A stretch of DNA of 64,000 nt from Streptomyces sp. NBC_01237 (lineage in GTDB: Bacteria; Actinomycetota; Actinomycetes; Streptomycetales; Streptomycetaceae): assembly GCF_035917275.1 (NCBI RefSeq), contig NZ_CP108508.1, positions 5,642,001-5,706,000 on the forward strand, read 5' to 3'. Positions 34,655 through 44,443 of the stretch are shown here, one piece after another (within the stretch, counting starts at the first letter, position 1; each line of letters starts with the position of its first letter). The position numbers were made by a program, and so were the translations under genes. The notes under the pieces are model-generated. The model saw nothing but the letters and a program-made list of their open reading frames with translations, made no database searches and was not told the origin of the DNA.

Positions 34655-36094
34655 GTGACCCGGATCGTGATCATCGGCGGCGGCCCCGGCGGCTACGAGG
34701 CGGCACTGGTGGGCGCCCAGCTCGGCGCGGAGGTGACCGTCGTGGACTGCGACGGCCTCGGCGGAGCCTCGGTACTCACCGACTGTGTGCCCTCGAAGAC
34801 CCTGATCGCGACGGCAGAGGTGATGACCACCTTCGACTCCTCGTACGAGGAGCTGGGCATCATCGTCGCCGACGACACGCCGCACCTCGAACAGGCGGCG
34901 CGCGTGGTCGGGGTCGACCTCGGCAAGGTCAACCGACGGGTCAAGCGCCTCGCGCTCGCCCAGTCCCACGACATCACCGCCTCCGTCACCCGCGCGGGTG
35001 CCCGGGTCATGCGCGGACGGGGCCGGCTCGAAGGGCTCCAGGCCGCCGACGGCTCCCGCCAGGTCGTGGTGACCGCCGCCGACGGTACGGAGGAGCGGCT
35101 CACCGCCGACGCCGTACTCGTCGCGACCGGCGGCCACCCCCGGGAGATCCCGGACGCGCTCCCCGACGGCGAGCGCATCCTGAACTGGACCCAGGTCTAC
35201 GACCTCGACGAGCTGCCCGAGGAGCTCATCGTGGTCGGCTCCGGTGTCACGGGCGCCGAGTTCGCGGGTGCCTACCAGGCGCTCGGCTCGCGCGTCACCC
35301 TCGTCTCCTCCCGCGACCGGGTGCTGCCCGGTGAGGACCCGGACGCCGCCGCCGTCCTGGAGGACGTCTTCCGGCGCCGGGGCATGAACGTCATGGCCCG
35401 CTCCCGCGCCCAGTCCGCCAAGCGGGTGGGCGACCGGGTCGAGGTCACGCTCGCCGACGGCCGTGTCATCTCCGGTTCGCACTGTCTGATGGCGGTCGGC
35501 GCGATCCCGAACACGGCGGGCATGGGCCTGGAGGAGTCCGGGGTCCGGCTCAAGGAGTCCGGCCACATCATGACCGACCGGGTCTCCCGCACCAGCGCCC
35601 CCGGCGTCTACGCGGCCGGTGACGTCACCGGGATCTTCGCGCTGGCCTCGGTGGCCGCGATGCAGGGCCGGATCGCGATGTACCACTTCCTCGGCGACGC
35701 GGTGGCCCCGCTGAACCTGAAGACGGTCTCCTCGAACGTCTTCACCGACCCCGAGATCGCCACCGTCGGCTACAGCCAGGCCGACGTCGACGCGGGCAAG
35801 ATCGACGCCCGTGTGGTGAAGCTGCCGCTGCTGCGCAATCCGCGCGCCAAGATGCAGGGCATCCGGGACGGCTTCGTCAAGATCTTCTGCCGCCCCGGCA
35901 CCGGCATCGTGGTCGGCGGCTGCGTCGTCGCGCCGCGCGCCAGCGAGCTGATCCATCCGATCTCGCTCGCGGTCGACAACAACTTGACGGTGGAACAGAT
36001 CGCAAACGCCTTCACCGTGTACCCGTCCCTGTCCGGATCGATCGCGGAAGTGGCCCGGCAGTTGCACACCCGTAAGCTCACGGGCGAGGCGTAG
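34655..36094 (+). CDS. lpdA: LpdA-type NAD(P)H:quinone reductase flavoprotein
   Basis: 479 residues, flavoprotein disulfide reductase fold. FAD motif IVIIGGGPGGYEAAL at the start, NAD motif IVVGSGVTGAEFAGAYQALG, second FAD motif APGVYAAGDVTGIF, and a dimerisation domain with FTDPEIATVGYSQ. The redox pair is incomplete: where lipoamide dehydrogenase has GTCLNVGCIPSK this has GASVLTDCVPSK, so only one Cys remains. That matches mycobacterial LpdA (Rv3303c), a quinone reductase, and excludes lipoamide chemistry. GTG at 34655 follows GAGGCGG. A strong terminator follows. Confidence 0.88.
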   Translation: MTRIVIIGGGPGGYEAALVGAQLGAEVTVVDCDGLGGASVLTDCVPSKTLIATAEVMTTFDSSYEELGIIVADDTPHLEQAARVVGVDLGKVNRRVKRLALAQSHDITASVTRAGARVMRGRGRLEGLQAADGSRQVVVTAADGTEERLTADAVLVATGGHPREIPDALPDGERILNWTQVYDLDELPEELIVVGSGVTGAEFAGAYQALGSRVTLVSSRDRVLPGEDPDAAAVLEDVFRRRGMNVMARSRAQSAKRVGDRVEVTLADGRVISGSHCLMAVGAIPNTAGMGLEESGVRLKESGHIMTDRVSRTSAPGVYAAGDVTGIFALASVAAMQGRIAMYHFLGDAVAPLNLKTVSSNVFTDPEIATVGYSQADVDAGKIDARVVKLPLLRNPRAKMQGIRDGFVKIFCRPGTGIVVGGCVVAPRASELIHPISLAVDNNLTVEQIANAFTVYPSLSGSIAEVARQLHTRKLTGEA

Positions 36095-36167
36095 AACCCG
36101 GCGATCCCCGGCATCCCCTGTCAACTCAGGCATACCGGGGGTACCCCGCGATCACTTCGCGACAACA

Positions 36168-36199
36168 ACGAGGCCGCCTATATCACTTGGCGGCCTCGT
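36168..36199 (+). terminator. terminator after lpdA
   Basis: 11-bp perfect stem ACGAGGCCGCC / GGCGGCCTCGT with a 10-nt AT-rich loop, 73 nt after the stop codon. Confidence 0.85.
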
Positions 36200-36269
36200 C
36201 TGTGTACAACTTCTGCTATTCGGCGCAAACTGCTGAAAACTCACGGGCAGCCACGTTACTGTCAGTTTC

Positions 36270-37226
36270 GTGTTCGCTGCAGAACGTCGTCAGTTGATCC
36301 TCGAAATGGTGCGCGCCAACGGGGCGGTATCGCTCCGTGAGCTCGCCCGCGTCGTCCAGACCTCCGAAGTGACCGTACGGCGGGACGTGCGGGCGCTGGA
36401 GGCAGAAGGACTCCTCGACCGCCGGCACGGCGGTGCGGTCTTGCCGGGCGGTTTCACGCGCGAGTCCGGCTTCCCGCAGAAATCCCATCTCTCCACCGCG
36501 GAGAAGACGGCCATCGCCGATGTGGCGGCCGGTCTTGTCGGCGAGGGCGAGGCCATCGTGGTCGGCGCCGGTACGACCACGCAGGAGCTGGCCCGCCGGC
36601 TCGCGCGGGTTCCCGGTCTGACCGTGGTCACCAACTCGCTGCTGGTCGCCCAGGCGTTGGCCCATGCCAACCGGGTGGAAGTCGTGATGACCGGAGGCAC
36701 CCTGCGCGGGAGCAACTACGCCCTCGTGGGCAGTGGGGCCGAGCAGTCCCTCCAGGGGCTGCGGGTCTCCCGGGCGTTCCTGTCCGGGAGCGGACTCACG
36801 GCCGAACGGGGCCTGTCCACCTCCAACATGCTCTCGGCCAGCGTCGACCGCGCACTGGTGCAGGCCGCCGCGGAGGTGGTCGTCCTGGCGGACCACACCA
36901 AGCTGGGCTCGGACACCATGTTCCAGACGGTGCCGACGGACCTCATCACCCGGCTGGTCACGGACGAACCACCGCTCCACGACGAGCGCGCCGCCACCGA
37001 ACTGCAGGCCCTGGCGGATCAGGGCGTGGAGATCACGGTGGCGGGTCCGGAAGCGGGCACCCCCGGCGGCGACGGTGCGCCGTCGGGACGCCAGCCCCGG
37101 CGCGACATGCCGCTGCCGGGGCAACGCCGCACACAGAACGGCGGGATGGGCTCGCCCCTGCGCAGTGCGGCGGCCATGGCGGACCAGGGCGAACGGGCCC
37201 GGGTGGCGGACCTGCGCCGCCGCTGA
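36270..37226 (+). CDS. DeoR-family transcriptional regulator
   Basis: 318 residues. N-terminal helix-turn-helix (RRQLILEMVRANGAVSLREL then TSEVTVRRDVRALE, residues 5-45) and RRHGGAVL are standard for the DeoR/GlpR family. The sugar-phosphate-sensing domain (75-235) keeps GAGTTTQELARRL and VVLADHTKLGSD. A ~65-residue Gly/Arg-rich tail beyond the family end is unusual. DeoR proteins respond to phosphosugars; given the nucleoside genes nearby it is one candidate for the regulator that reads CTACGCGCGTAG, but no such site lies in its own upstream region. GTG start. Confidence 0.83.
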   Translation: MFAAERRQLILEMVRANGAVSLRELARVVQTSEVTVRRDVRALEAEGLLDRRHGGAVLPGGFTRESGFPQKSHLSTAEKTAIADVAAGLVGEGEAIVVGAGTTTQELARRLARVPGLTVVTNSLLVAQALAHANRVEVVMTGGTLRGSNYALVGSGAEQSLQGLRVSRAFLSGSGLTAERGLSTSNMLSASVDRALVQAAAEVVVLADHTKLGSDTMFQTVPTDLITRLVTDEPPLHDERAATELQALADQGVEITVAGPEAGTPGGDGAPSGRQPRRDMPLPGQRRTQNGGMGSPLRSAAAMADQGERARVADLRRR

Positions 37227-37306
37227 CTCCCCGCAACTCCGGCCGCTGTCCCGGGCCCTCGGGGTGGCAGCCCCGGTCCCGCTGATTCCCTCCGGCCCCG
37301 TCCTCC

Positions 37307-37927
37307 TCAGCCGCCCGAGGGGTCGGCCCGGCCCTTCAGGCCCTGAAGCGTCAGGAGCAGCAGCCGGTCCGCCAGCGCCGGGTCGTCCGGCGTCTGCTCC
37401 GCCGCCAGCGCGATCGCGTTCGTCAGCTGCAACAGATCGTCGATCGAGACGTCCGCCCGCACCGCCCCGCTCTCCTGCGCCCGCGACAGCAGCCTGGCCC
37501 CCGCCTCCCGAAGCGGCGTATGGCACTGGGCCAGCGCCGAAGTCTCGTCCCGCGAGGCCGACATGAGGGCCTGGGCGAGCCCGCGGTACTCACCCGCATG
37601 AGTGACAATCGCGCCCAGCCACTCCACCAGCGCCCGGCACGGCTGCTCCGCCCCTGCCAGCTCCCGGGAGCGCTCCAGGAGCGCGCTCAGGGCCTCCTGG
37701 AACACCGCGTTCATCAGGGCGTGCCGGTTGGGGAAGTGCCGGTACAACGTGCCGATGCCCACTCCCGCCCGCCGCGCGATGTCCTCCAGCGAGGCATCGG
37801 TGCCGTGCTCCGCGAACGACGTACGGGCTTCGCCCACCAGCCGGTCATGGTTCCGCCGCGCGTCCGCGCGCATCGGCCGGTCCGGCACCCGCGCCGTGCT
37901 TATCGACATCGAGATCGCCCCTGCCAT
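37307..37927 (-). CDS. TetR-family transcriptional regulator
   Basis: 206 residues. N-terminal helix-turn-helix at about 25-65 (EHGTDASLEDIARRAGVGIG then TLYRHFPNRHALM). The C-terminal domain is of the kind common in Streptomyces TetR proteins (DLLQLTNAIALAAEQ ... LLLLTLQGLKG). Ligand unknown. ATG at 37927 has GGGAGGA with good spacing. The next genes on either side are a convergent DeoR regulator and the carboxylase alpha subunit, the latter separated by a terminator, so no target is obvious. Confidence 0.83.
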   Translation of the reverse strand: MAGAISMSISTARVPDRPMRADARRNHDRLVGEARTSFAEHGTDASLEDIARRAGVGIGTLYRHFPNRHALMNAVFQEALSALLERSRELAGAEQPCRALVEWLGAIVTHAGEYRGLAQALMSASRDETSALAQCHTPLREAGARLLSRAQESGAVRADVSIDDLLQLTNAIALAAEQTPDDPALADRLLLLTLQGLKGRADPSGG

Positions 37928-37976
37928 CACGCCGTCCTCCCGGAATCCCTGGGTCCAGGATGCCACCGCACGGCGA

Positions 37977-38014
37977 AGGGCCCGGTCCGAGTCGTTCGAC
38001 CCGGACCGGACCCT
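37977..38014 (-). terminator. terminator after the carboxylase alpha-subunit gene
   Basis: 13-nt arms AGGGCCCGGTCCG and CGGACCGGACCCT pair with a single mismatch; 20 nt beyond the stop at 38034. Confidence 0.75.
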
Positions 38015-38033
38015 CAGAAGAGCGGCGGTGCCG

Positions 38034-39788
38034 TCAGTCCTTGATCTCGCAGATCAGGGCGCCGGAGGAGACCGAGCCGCCGACCTCGGCGGTGAGGCCC
38101 TTGACGGTCCCGGAGCGGTGGGCGTTGAGAGGCTGCTCCATCTTCATGGCCTCCAGGACGACGACGAGGTCGCCCTCCTTGACCTCCTGGCCCTCCTCGA
38201 CCGCGACCTTGACGATCGTGCCCTGCATCGGGGAGGCGAGGTTGTCGCCCGACGCCGCGGAACCGGCCTTCTTGGCCGCCCGGCGCTTCGGCTTCGCACC
38301 CGCGGCCAGCCCGGTCCGGGCCAGGCTCATGCCCAGCGACGACGGCAGCGAGACCTCCAGCCGCTTCCCGCCGACCTCGACGACGACCGTCTCACGGCCG
38401 GACTCGTCGTCCGCGTCCGCGTCCGCGGGAGCGGCGAACGGCTTGATCTCGTTGACGAACTCCGTCTCGATCCAGCGGGTGTGCACGCGGAACGGGTCCG
38501 CGGTGAACGCCGGATCGACCACGACCGCGCGGTGGAACGGGATCGCGGTCGCCATTCCCTCGATCGTGAACTCGCCCAGCGCGCGGGCGGCCCGCTGGAG
38601 CGCCTGCTCACGGGTCGCCCCGGTCACGATGAGCTTGGCCAGCAGCGAGTCCCACGCCGGTCCGATCACACTGCCCGACTCGACCCCGGCGTCCAGACGG
38701 ACTCCCGGACCCGACGGGGGCGCGAAGGTGGTGACGGTTCCGGGGGCGGGGAGGAACCCGCGGCCCGGGTCCTCGCCATTGATCCGGAACTCGAAGGAGT
38801 GCCCGCGCACCGCGGGGTCCCCGTAGCCGAGCTCCTCGCCGTCGGCGATCCGGAACATCTCGCGGACCAGGTCGAGGCCCGTGACCTCCTCGGTCACCGG
38901 GTGCTCGACCTGAAGACGGGTGTTGACCTCCAGGAACGAGATCGTGCCGTCCAGCCCCACGAGGAACTCGACCGTTCCGGCACCGACGTAGCCGGCTTCC
39001 TTGAGGATCGCCTTCGACGCCGCGTACAGCTCGGCGTTCTGCGCGTCGGACAGGAACGGGGCCGGGGCCTCCTCGACCAGCTTCTGGTGCCGGCGCTGCA
39101 ACGAGCAGTCACGCGTCGAGACGACCACGACATTGCCGTGGGTGTCGGCCAGGCACTGTGTCTCCACGTGCCGCGGCTTGTCGAGGTAGCGCTCGACGAA
39201 GCACTCGCCCCGGCCGAACGCGGCGACGGCCTCGCGGACGGCGGAGTCGTACAGCTCCGGGATCTCCTCCAGGGTGCGGGCCACCTTCAGCCCGCGGCCG
39301 CCGCCGCCGAACGCCGCCTTGATCGCGACCGGCAGCCCGTTCTCCCGGGCGAACTCCACGATCTCGTCCGACCCGGACACCGGGTCGGGGGTCCCCGCGA
39401 CCAGCGGAGCACCCGCACGCTGCGCGATGTGCCGGGCCGCGACCTTGTCCCCCAGGTCGCGGATCGCCTGCGGCGGCGGACCGATCCAGGTCAGCCCCGC
39501 GTCCAGCACCGCCTGGGCGAACTCCGCGTTCTCCGACAGGAACCCGTACCCCGGATGAATCGCGTCCGCGCCCGAGTCCGCGGCAGCCCGGAGCACCTTG
39601 GCCACATCCAGATAGCTCGCACCCGGGGTGTCACCGCCCAGAGCGAACGCCTCATCGGCCGCCCGGACGTGCAAAGCATCCCGGTCCGGATCCGCGTAGA
39701 CCGCGACGCTCGCGATCCCCGCATCCCGGCACGCCCGAGCAACGCGGACAGCGATTTCGCCACGGTTGGCGATGAGCACCTTGCGCAC
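38034..39788 (-). CDS. accA2: acyl-CoA carboxylase alpha subunit (biotin carboxylase plus biotin carrier)
   Basis: 584 residues. Biotin carboxylase and ATP-grasp domain at 1-450 ([65 protein letters not shown]), and a biotinyl domain at the C-terminus with biotin acceptor Lys549 in LEAMKMEQP. It carboxylates biotin for acetyl-/propionyl-CoA carboxylase. The beta and epsilon subunits and the biotin ligase lie 2-5 kb away, as in other Streptomyces. Its promoter region is in the 350 nt before 39788. Confidence 0.93.
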   Translation of the reverse strand: MRKVLIANRGEIAVRVARACRDAGIASVAVYADPDRDALHVRAADEAFALGGDTPGASYLDVAKVLRAAADSGADAIHPGYGFLSENAEFAQAVLDAGLTWIGPPPQAIRDLGDKVAARHIAQRAGAPLVAGTPDPVSGSDEIVEFARENGLPVAIKAAFGGGGRGLKVARTLEEIPELYDSAVREAVAAFGRGECFVERYLDKPRHVETQCLADTHGNVVVVSTRDCSLQRRHQKLVEEAPAPFLSDAQNAELYAASKAILKEAGYVGAGTVEFLVGLDGTISFLEVNTRLQVEHPVTEEVTGLDLVREMFRIADGEELGYGDPAVRGHSFEFRINGEDPGRGFLPAPGTVTTFAPPSGPGVRLDAGVESGSVIGPAWDSLLAKLIVTGATREQALQRAARALGEFTIEGMATAIPFHRAVVVDPAFTADPFRVHTRWIETEFVNEIKPFAAPADADADDESGRETVVVEVGGKRLEVSLPSSLGMSLARTGLAAGAKPKRRAAKKAGSAASGDNLASPMQGTIVKVAVEEGQEVKEGDLVVVLEAMKMEQPLNAHRSGTVKGLTAEVGGSVSSGALICEIKD

Positions 39789-40140
39789 GATGACTCCCTC
39801 CTTGGAACAAGCTGAGTTTAGGGACTACCGACACGGCCGTACGACCCGTCCCCAATAGTGAGCTTGCCCACACGGAGTGTGATTCGAGGCTTGCTTGAGT
39901 CGTGAAATCCCTTGTCGCACCACGGTACGCCGCGTTCCCCAAGCGCACAGTAGCCACGAGGTGTGGTGCAGGTCTCTGTAATCAGGGTCAACGCCGCAGG
40001 GCATTTCTTTGTGGACTCCCTACGAACGGCCGGTGGATTCTTTGCCCGTCGGGCGAGGGTGTGCGACCCCTTGTCCGAAGGATTACCCGTTAGTAGGGTC
40101 CGCGATATCACACGTACTACAGGTAACAGGGGGTGGCGCC
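39789..40140. other. divergent promoter region
   Basis: 352 nt between the carboxylase alpha gene and a small membrane-protein gene. It is noticeably less GC-rich than its surroundings in places (AGGCATTTCTTTGTGGACTC). I see no coding frame with codon usage typical of the strain. The right end carries GGTAACAGGGGG as ribosome site of the next gene. Confidence 0.45.
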
Positions 40141-40596
40141 GTGGTGCGCAGGCCGGTGGCGGTCGTGACCGCGCTCGTGCTGTTCGGGGAAGCCGTGGGC
40201 ATCGTGCTCATCAACGCCGTACTCGCGACGCTCACGGAGAACCAGAACATGTCGCTGGCCGGTCTGGACCCGGATGCCATGTCCACCGGCACCTGGGTGA
40301 TGGGCGGTGTCTCCGGGTTCCTGCTGGCGCTGTGCGGTCTGGTCGCGCTGGTGGCCGGGATACGGGACCGCTCGCCGGGCCGGGTGGGCCGTATCGCCCT
40401 CATCGGGTGCGCGGTCGTGCACGGGGTGCTGGGCGCCGTGACGGTGGGCCTGGTCGGCTGGACCGCGTTCGCGGTCATGATGGCCGTGCTGGCCCTGCTC
40501 GTGCTGACGCTGCTGGCGTACGGCCCCGAGGGCCGGGGCGCGGGCGGCGGCGGGAACGGGAGCGGCGGCGACGCGTCCGCCCCCGCGCCCGTCTGA
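40141..40596 (+). CDS. membrane protein of unknown function
   Basis: 151 residues, four hydrophobic segments (about 6-26, 50-75, 80-103, 105-125), and a Gly/Ala/Pro tail. Between segments one and two is a short polar loop (TLTENQNMSLAGLDPDAM). No family recognised. GTG at 40141 fits the spacing to AGGGGGTGG; a longer frame reaching to 40009 lacks the hydrophobic pattern. Convergent with maf. Confidence 0.65.
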   Translation: MVRRPVAVVTALVLFGEAVGIVLINAVLATLTENQNMSLAGLDPDAMSTGTWVMGGVSGFLLALCGLVALVAGIRDRSPGRVGRIALIGCAVVHGVLGAVTVGLVGWTAFAVMMAVLALLVLTLLAYGPEGRGAGGGGNGSGGDASAPAPV

Positions 40597-40609
40597 GCGC
40601 CGTCCCGGA

Positions 40610-41212
40610 TCAGACCCACAACTCCGTCACGGAGATGCCGAGTTCTCCGAGGAGCCGGCGCAGCAGCGGCAGGGAGAGCCCGATGACGTTGCCGTGGTCG
40701 CCCTCGATGGAGTCCACGAACGGGGCCGAGCGGCCGTCCAGGGTGAACGCCCCCGCGACATGGAGCGGCTCGCCCGAGGCGACGTAGGCGGCGACCTCGG
40801 CGTCGGTCGGCTCGCCGAACCGGACGACGGTGGACGCGGTCGCGGAAGCCGTACGGCCGGACGCGGTGTCGATCACGCTGTGCCCGGTCCGCAGGACGCC
40901 CGCCCGGCCGCGCATGGACTTCCAGCGCGCGGTGGCCTCCTCGGCGTCGGCGGGCTTGCCGAGCGCCAGGCCGTCCAGTTCGAGCACCGAGTCGCAGCCG
41001 ATGACCAGGGCGCCTGCGGCCTCGGGGCGGGCGGCGACGGCCGCGGCCTTGGCCTCGGCCAGCACGAGCGCCAGTTCGGCCGGGGTCGGGGCGGTCAGGG
41101 CGTCCTCGTCCACGCCGCTGACGATCACCTCGGGCGCGAATCCGGCCTGGCGCAGGAGGCCGAGGCGGGCGGGCGAGGCGGAGGCGAGCACGAGGCGGCG
41201 CTGATCAGTCAT
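40610..41212 (-). CDS. maf: Maf-type nucleotide pyrophosphatase
   Basis: 200 residues. [18 protein letters not shown] at the N-terminus is the Maf hallmark (S-x-S-P-R-R type loop). The central [12 protein letters not shown] holds the metal-binding Asp, and [20 protein letters not shown] and [10 protein letters not shown] ... [14 protein letters not shown] are also diagnostic. Hydrolyses non-canonical or excess nucleoside triphosphates to monophosphates. A second ATG at 41221 is equally possible. It lies just downstream of the carboxylase genes, the usual Streptomyces order. Confidence 0.9.
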   Translation of the reverse strand: MTDQRRLVLASASPARLGLLRQAGFAPEVIVSGVDEDALTAPTPAELALVLAEAKAAAVAARPEAAGALVIGCDSVLELDGLALGKPADAEEATARWKSMRGRAGVLRTGHSVIDTASGRTASATASTVVRFGEPTDAEVAAYVASGEPLHVAGAFTLDGRSAPFVDSIEGDHGNVIGLSLPLLRRLLGELGISVTELWV

Positions 41213-41288
41213 ACCGGCCATCGTAGAAGGACCGGCGGCGGCCCCGTGCCCCGCCGGGGAGGGCCGGGGAGAGGCCCGCCGGGGAAGC

Positions 41289-41417
41289 TCAGCGGATGCC
41301 CAGGGCGAACATCGCGACCACCATGGCGAGCGCGAGCACCAGGCCCGCGCGACGCATCATGTCCTGGGCGTCACGCAGTTCCTTCGGCGGCTTGTTCTCG
41401 GGGTCGGACCACAGCAT
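41289..41417 (-). CDS. 42-residue single-pass membrane protein (MmpB-like)
   Basis: Reads [20 protein letters not shown], then MRRAG and a hydrophobic segment to the end ([17 protein letters not shown]). A polar N-terminus followed by one membrane helix at residues 26-41. I recall proteins of this size and sequence in Streptomyces under the name morphogenic membrane protein MmpB, next to the carboxylase epsilon gene; this identification is from memory. Start ATG follows CGGAGC. It lies between the epsilon-subunit gene and maf on the same strand. Confidence 0.72.
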   Translation of the reverse strand: MLWSDPENKPPKELRDAQDMMRRAGLVLALAMVVAMFALGIR

Positions 41418-41539
41418 GCTCCGATCCTGCTGCGGAGCCCGCCCCTACGCCTGAGTACGGATACTCAGCCACCCCCGTACGGACGGACTAATTAATTCCG
41501 CCCGTACCTGGGGTGGCGTCCGTGCGTACGCGGTGCGGC

Positions 41540-41746
41540 TCAGGCGGGCCAGTACGTCCGCGCCCAGGACCGCGGACCCGGCTGCGGGCGCCCGCGGCGG
41601 GCGATGCGGCCCGGGTCGGACCACTGCTCGGGCGGTACCGGCGCGCCCGAGGAGACGGCCGCCGTCGCCGCCGCGCGTGCCTGGACCACCGCGAGGGCGG
41701 CGGCCAGCTCCTCCGGGGTCGGGTTGCCCCGTACGACCTTGATCAT
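41540..41746 (-). CDS. accE: acyl-CoA carboxylase epsilon subunit
   Basis: 68 residues: MIKVVRGNPTPEELAAALAV at the start and a C-terminal WSDPGRIARR ... WARTYWPA, the conserved ends of the small epsilon subunits that glue alpha and beta subunits in actinobacterial acyl-CoA carboxylases. Starts 14 nt after the beta-subunit gene stops, so it is made with it. Ends the carboxylase operon ahead of the small MmpB-like gene. Confidence 0.88.
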   Translation of the reverse strand: MIKVVRGNPTPEELAAALAVVQARAAATAAVSSGAPVPPEQWSDPGRIARRGRPQPGPRSWARTYWPA

Positions 41747-41760
41747 GACCAGGGCCCTTT

Positions 41761-43350
41761 CTAGAGGGGGATGTTGCCGTGCTTCTTCGGGGGCAGCGAC
41801 TCCCGCTTCGTCCGCAGCTGCCGCAGTCCCTTGACGATGTGGGCCCGGGTGTCGGACGGCATGATCACCGCGTCGACGTATCCGCGCTCGGCCGCCACGT
41901 ACGGGTTCAGCAGGGCGTCCTCGTAGTCGGCGATGAGTCCGGCGCGGGTGGCCTCCGCCTCGTCGGGGTCCGTGACCGCGGCGATGGTGCGGCGGTGCAG
42001 GATGTTCACCGCGCCCTGGGCGCCCATCACCGCGATCTGCGCGGTCGGCCAGGCGACATTGATGTCGGCGCCCAGGTGCTTGGAGCCCATGACGTCGTAG
42101 GCCCCGCCGAACGCCTTGCGGGTGATCACCGTGATCAGCGGGACGGTGGCCTCCGCGTACGCGTAGATCAGCTTGGCACCGCGGCGGATGATGCCGCCGT
42201 ACTCCTGGTCCACGCCCGGCAGGAAGCCCGGCACGTCGACGAAGGTCAGCACCGGCACGTTGAACGCGTCGCAGGTACGGACGAAGCGGGCCGCCTTCTC
42301 GCTCGCGTTGATGTCCAGGCAACCGGCGAACTGCATCGGCTGGTTGGCGACGATGCCGACCGGGTAGCCCTCGACGCGGCCGAAGCCGGTGATGATGTTC
42401 GGCGCGAACAGGGCCTGGGTCTCCAGGAACTCGCCGTCGTCCAGCACATGCTCGATGGCGGTGTGCATGTCGTACGGCTGGTTCGCCGAATCCGGGATGA
42501 GGGTGTCCAGCTCGCGGTCCTCGTCCGTGGTGGCCAGGTCGGCCTCCTCCGGGAAAGCGGGCGCCTCGGAGAGGTTGTTCGAAGGGAGGTACGAGAGCAG
42601 GGACTTGACGTACTCGATCGCGTCCTTCTCGTCCCCCGCCATGTGGTGCGCCACACCGGACGTGGTGTTGTGCGTACGGGCGCCGCCCAGCTCCTCGAAG
42701 CCGACGTCCTCACCGGTGACCGTCTTGATGACGTCGGGTCCGGTGATGAACATGTGGGAGGTCTGGTCGACCATCACCGTGAAGTCGGTGATCGCGGGGG
42801 AGTAGACGGCCCCGCCCGCGCACGGACCGACGATCAGCGAGATCTGCGGGATCACACCCGAGGCGTGCACATTGCGGCGGAAGATCTCGGCGAACAGACC
42901 GAGGGCGGCCACCCCCTCCTGGATGCGGGCGCCACCGCCGTCGTTGATGCCGATGACCGGACAGCCGGTCTTCAGGGCGAAGTCCATGACCTTGACGATC
43001 TTCTCGCCGTAGACCTCGCCGAGCGAGCCGCCGAAGATCGTGAAATCCTGCGAGTACACGCAGACGGGGCGGCCGTCGACCGTGCCGTAGCCGGTGACGA
43101 CACCGTCTCCGTACGGCCGGTTCTTCTCGATGCCGAAATTGGTGGAGCGGTGCCGGGCGAACTCGTCGAGCTCCACGAAGGAACCCTCGTCGAGCAGGAG
43201 ATCGACCCGCTCGCGGGCGGTCAACTTGCCCTTGGCGTGCTGCTTCTCGACCGCGCGGGCGGAGCCGGCGTGCGTCGCTTCGTCAATGCGGCGCTGCAGG
43301 TCCGCGATCTTGCCCGCGGTGGTGTGGATGTCGCTCTGCGGCTCGGACAT
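41761..43350 (-). CDS. pccB: acyl-CoA carboxylase beta subunit (carboxyltransferase)
   Basis: 529 residues, crotonase-fold carboxyltransferase with two lobes. N-lobe: [40 protein letters not shown], and [14 protein letters not shown]; oxyanion Gly-Gly in [13 protein letters not shown]-lobe: [40 protein letters not shown]. It moves CO2 from biotin to propionyl- or acetyl-CoA. The DxxxxAxD region ([12 protein letters not shown]) includes the Asp that in S. coelicolor PccB favours propionyl-CoA. Faces the biotin ligase gene with repeated palindromes in the gap. Confidence 0.92.
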   Translation of the reverse strand: MSEPQSDIHTTAGKIADLQRRIDEATHAGSARAVEKQHAKGKLTARERVDLLLDEGSFVELDEFARHRSTNFGIEKNRPYGDGVVTGYGTVDGRPVCVYSQDFTIFGGSLGEVYGEKIVKVMDFALKTGCPVIGINDGGGARIQEGVAALGLFAEIFRRNVHASGVIPQISLIVGPCAGGAVYSPAITDFTVMVDQTSHMFITGPDVIKTVTGEDVGFEELGGARTHNTTSGVAHHMAGDEKDAIEYVKSLLSYLPSNNLSEAPAFPEEADLATTDEDRELDTLIPDSANQPYDMHTAIEHVLDDGEFLETQALFAPNIITGFGRVEGYPVGIVANQPMQFAGCLDINASEKAARFVRTCDAFNVPVLTFVDVPGFLPGVDQEYGGIIRRGAKLIYAYAEATVPLITVITRKAFGGAYDVMGSKHLGADINVAWPTAQIAVMGAQGAVNILHRRTIAAVTDPDEAEATRAGLIADYEDALLNPYVAAERGYVDAVIMPSDTRAHIVKGLRQLRTKRESLPPKKHGNIPL

Positions 43351-43411
43351 CGGGTGGCGGCTCCCTGCCTGGTCACGGGGACGACTGGTACCGGTCACGG
43401 GGAACGGGCCG

Positions 43412-43482
43412 GTACTCCGTACAGCTGACGGGTCAGTACTACTCCGTACAGCTACTGACGCGTCATGGCTACTGACTCGTAG
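43412..43482. promoter_or_regulatory. repeated TGACGSGTCA palindromes between pccB and birA
   Basis: TGACGGGTCA at 43426-43435 and TGACGCGTCA at 43456-43465, exactly 30 bp apart (three helix turns), each preceded by TACTCCGTACAGCT. A weaker half (TGACTCGTAG) follows at 43473. Candidate operators for a dimeric regulator controlling one or both divergent genes. Confidence 0.5.
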
Positions 43483-43540
43483 CGTATCGGCGCCGATACG
43501 GTTCGGCAGTGCGTCGTTTGCCACACCTAGGCTGGCTTGC

Positions 43541-44443
43541 ATGACATCACCGGATGCGCCACACAACCGCTGGTCGGACCTGGACCGGCCGCCCCTGAAC
43601 GTCGCCGCGCTGCGCCGCGGACTGCTGCGGCCCGGCGGGCTGTGGAGCTCACTGGACGTGGTGGAGTCGACCGGCTCGACCAACTCCGACCTCGCCGGGC
43701 GCGCCGATGACCTGGCCGAGGGCACGGTCCTGGTCGCCGAGGAGCAGACCGCGGGGCGCGGGCGTCTGGACCGGGCCTGGACGGCGCCGTCGCGCTCGGG
43801 GCTGTTCTTCTCCGTCTTTCTGACGCCGCGTGAGGTGCCCGTGGAGCGCTGGGGCTGGCTGCCGCTGCTGGCCGGGGTCGCCGCCGCGACCGGGCTCGCC
43901 AGGTCCGCGGGTGTCGACCTGGCACTGAAATGGCCCAACGACCTCCTGGTCACCGTCCCCGGGGACCTCGGCCACCCCCGGCCCGGGGAGACACCGGCGG
44001 GCGCGGAACGCAAGGCGGGCGGCATCCTCGCCGAGCGCGCCGGGGCCGGTGTCGTCATCGGCATGGGCATCAACGTCTCGCTCCGCGCGGCGGAACTGCC
44101 CGCCCCGACCGCGGGCTCGCTGGCGCTGGCCGGCGCGGTCTCCACGGACCGGGAGACGCTGCTGCGGGCCGTCCTGCGGTCGCTGGAGGAGTGGTACGGG
44201 ACATGGCGCGCGGCGGGCGGGGACGCCGCGGCGAGCGGACTCCAGGAGGCGTACGCGGCGGGCTGCGCGACCCTGGACCGGACCGTACGGGCCCAGCTGC
44301 CCGGCGACCGGTCGATCGTCGGCGAGGCCGTCGCGATCGACGGCGACGGCCGCCTCGTGCTGTCCACCGGCGGGGGACTCATGGAACCGGTGTCCGCGGG
44401 CGACATCGTGCACCTGCGGGGCGCGGAGGGCGGTCTGACCTGA
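43541..44443 (+). CDS. birA: biotin-[acetyl-CoA-carboxylase] ligase
   Basis: 300 residues, catalytic and C-terminal domains only, without the N-terminal DNA-binding domain of E. coli BirA. Biotin/ATP site: [41 protein letters not shown] and [20 protein letters not shown]. The C-terminal SH3-like domain ends with AGDIVHLRG. It attaches biotin to the carrier Lys of the alpha subunit at 38.0 kb. Because it cannot repress transcription itself, any biotin control here must come from another protein. Confidence 0.92.
   Translation: MTSPDAPHNRWSDLDRPPLNVAALRRGLLRPGGLWSSLDVVESTGSTNSDLAGRADDLAEGTVLVAEEQTAGRGRLDRAWTAPSRSGLFFSVFLTPREVPVERWGWLPLLAGVAAATGLARSAGVDLALKWPNDLLVTVPGDLGHPRPGETPAGAERKAGGILAERAGAGVVIGMGINVSLRAAELPAPTAGSLALAGAVSTDRETLLRAVLRSLEEWYGTWRAAGGDAAASGLQEAYAAGCATLDRTVRAQLPGDRSIVGEAVAIDGDGRLVLSTGGGLMEPVSAGDIVHLRGAEGGLT

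Noticed and set aside
34655..36094. Annotation as dihydrolipoamide dehydrogenase of the 2-oxoacid dehydrogenase complexes
   Set aside because: One of the two redox cysteines is missing and no dehydrogenase complex genes are nearby.
36165..36199. Hairpin after lpdA considered as part of a tRNA or other structured RNA gene
   Set aside because: Only one stem is present with no clover-leaf arms or conserved T-loop; it fits a simple terminator.
39818..40111. Minus frame of 97 codons in the carboxylase upstream region
   Set aside because: Codon usage and composition are unlike the neighbours and it covers the likely promoter of the carboxylase gene.
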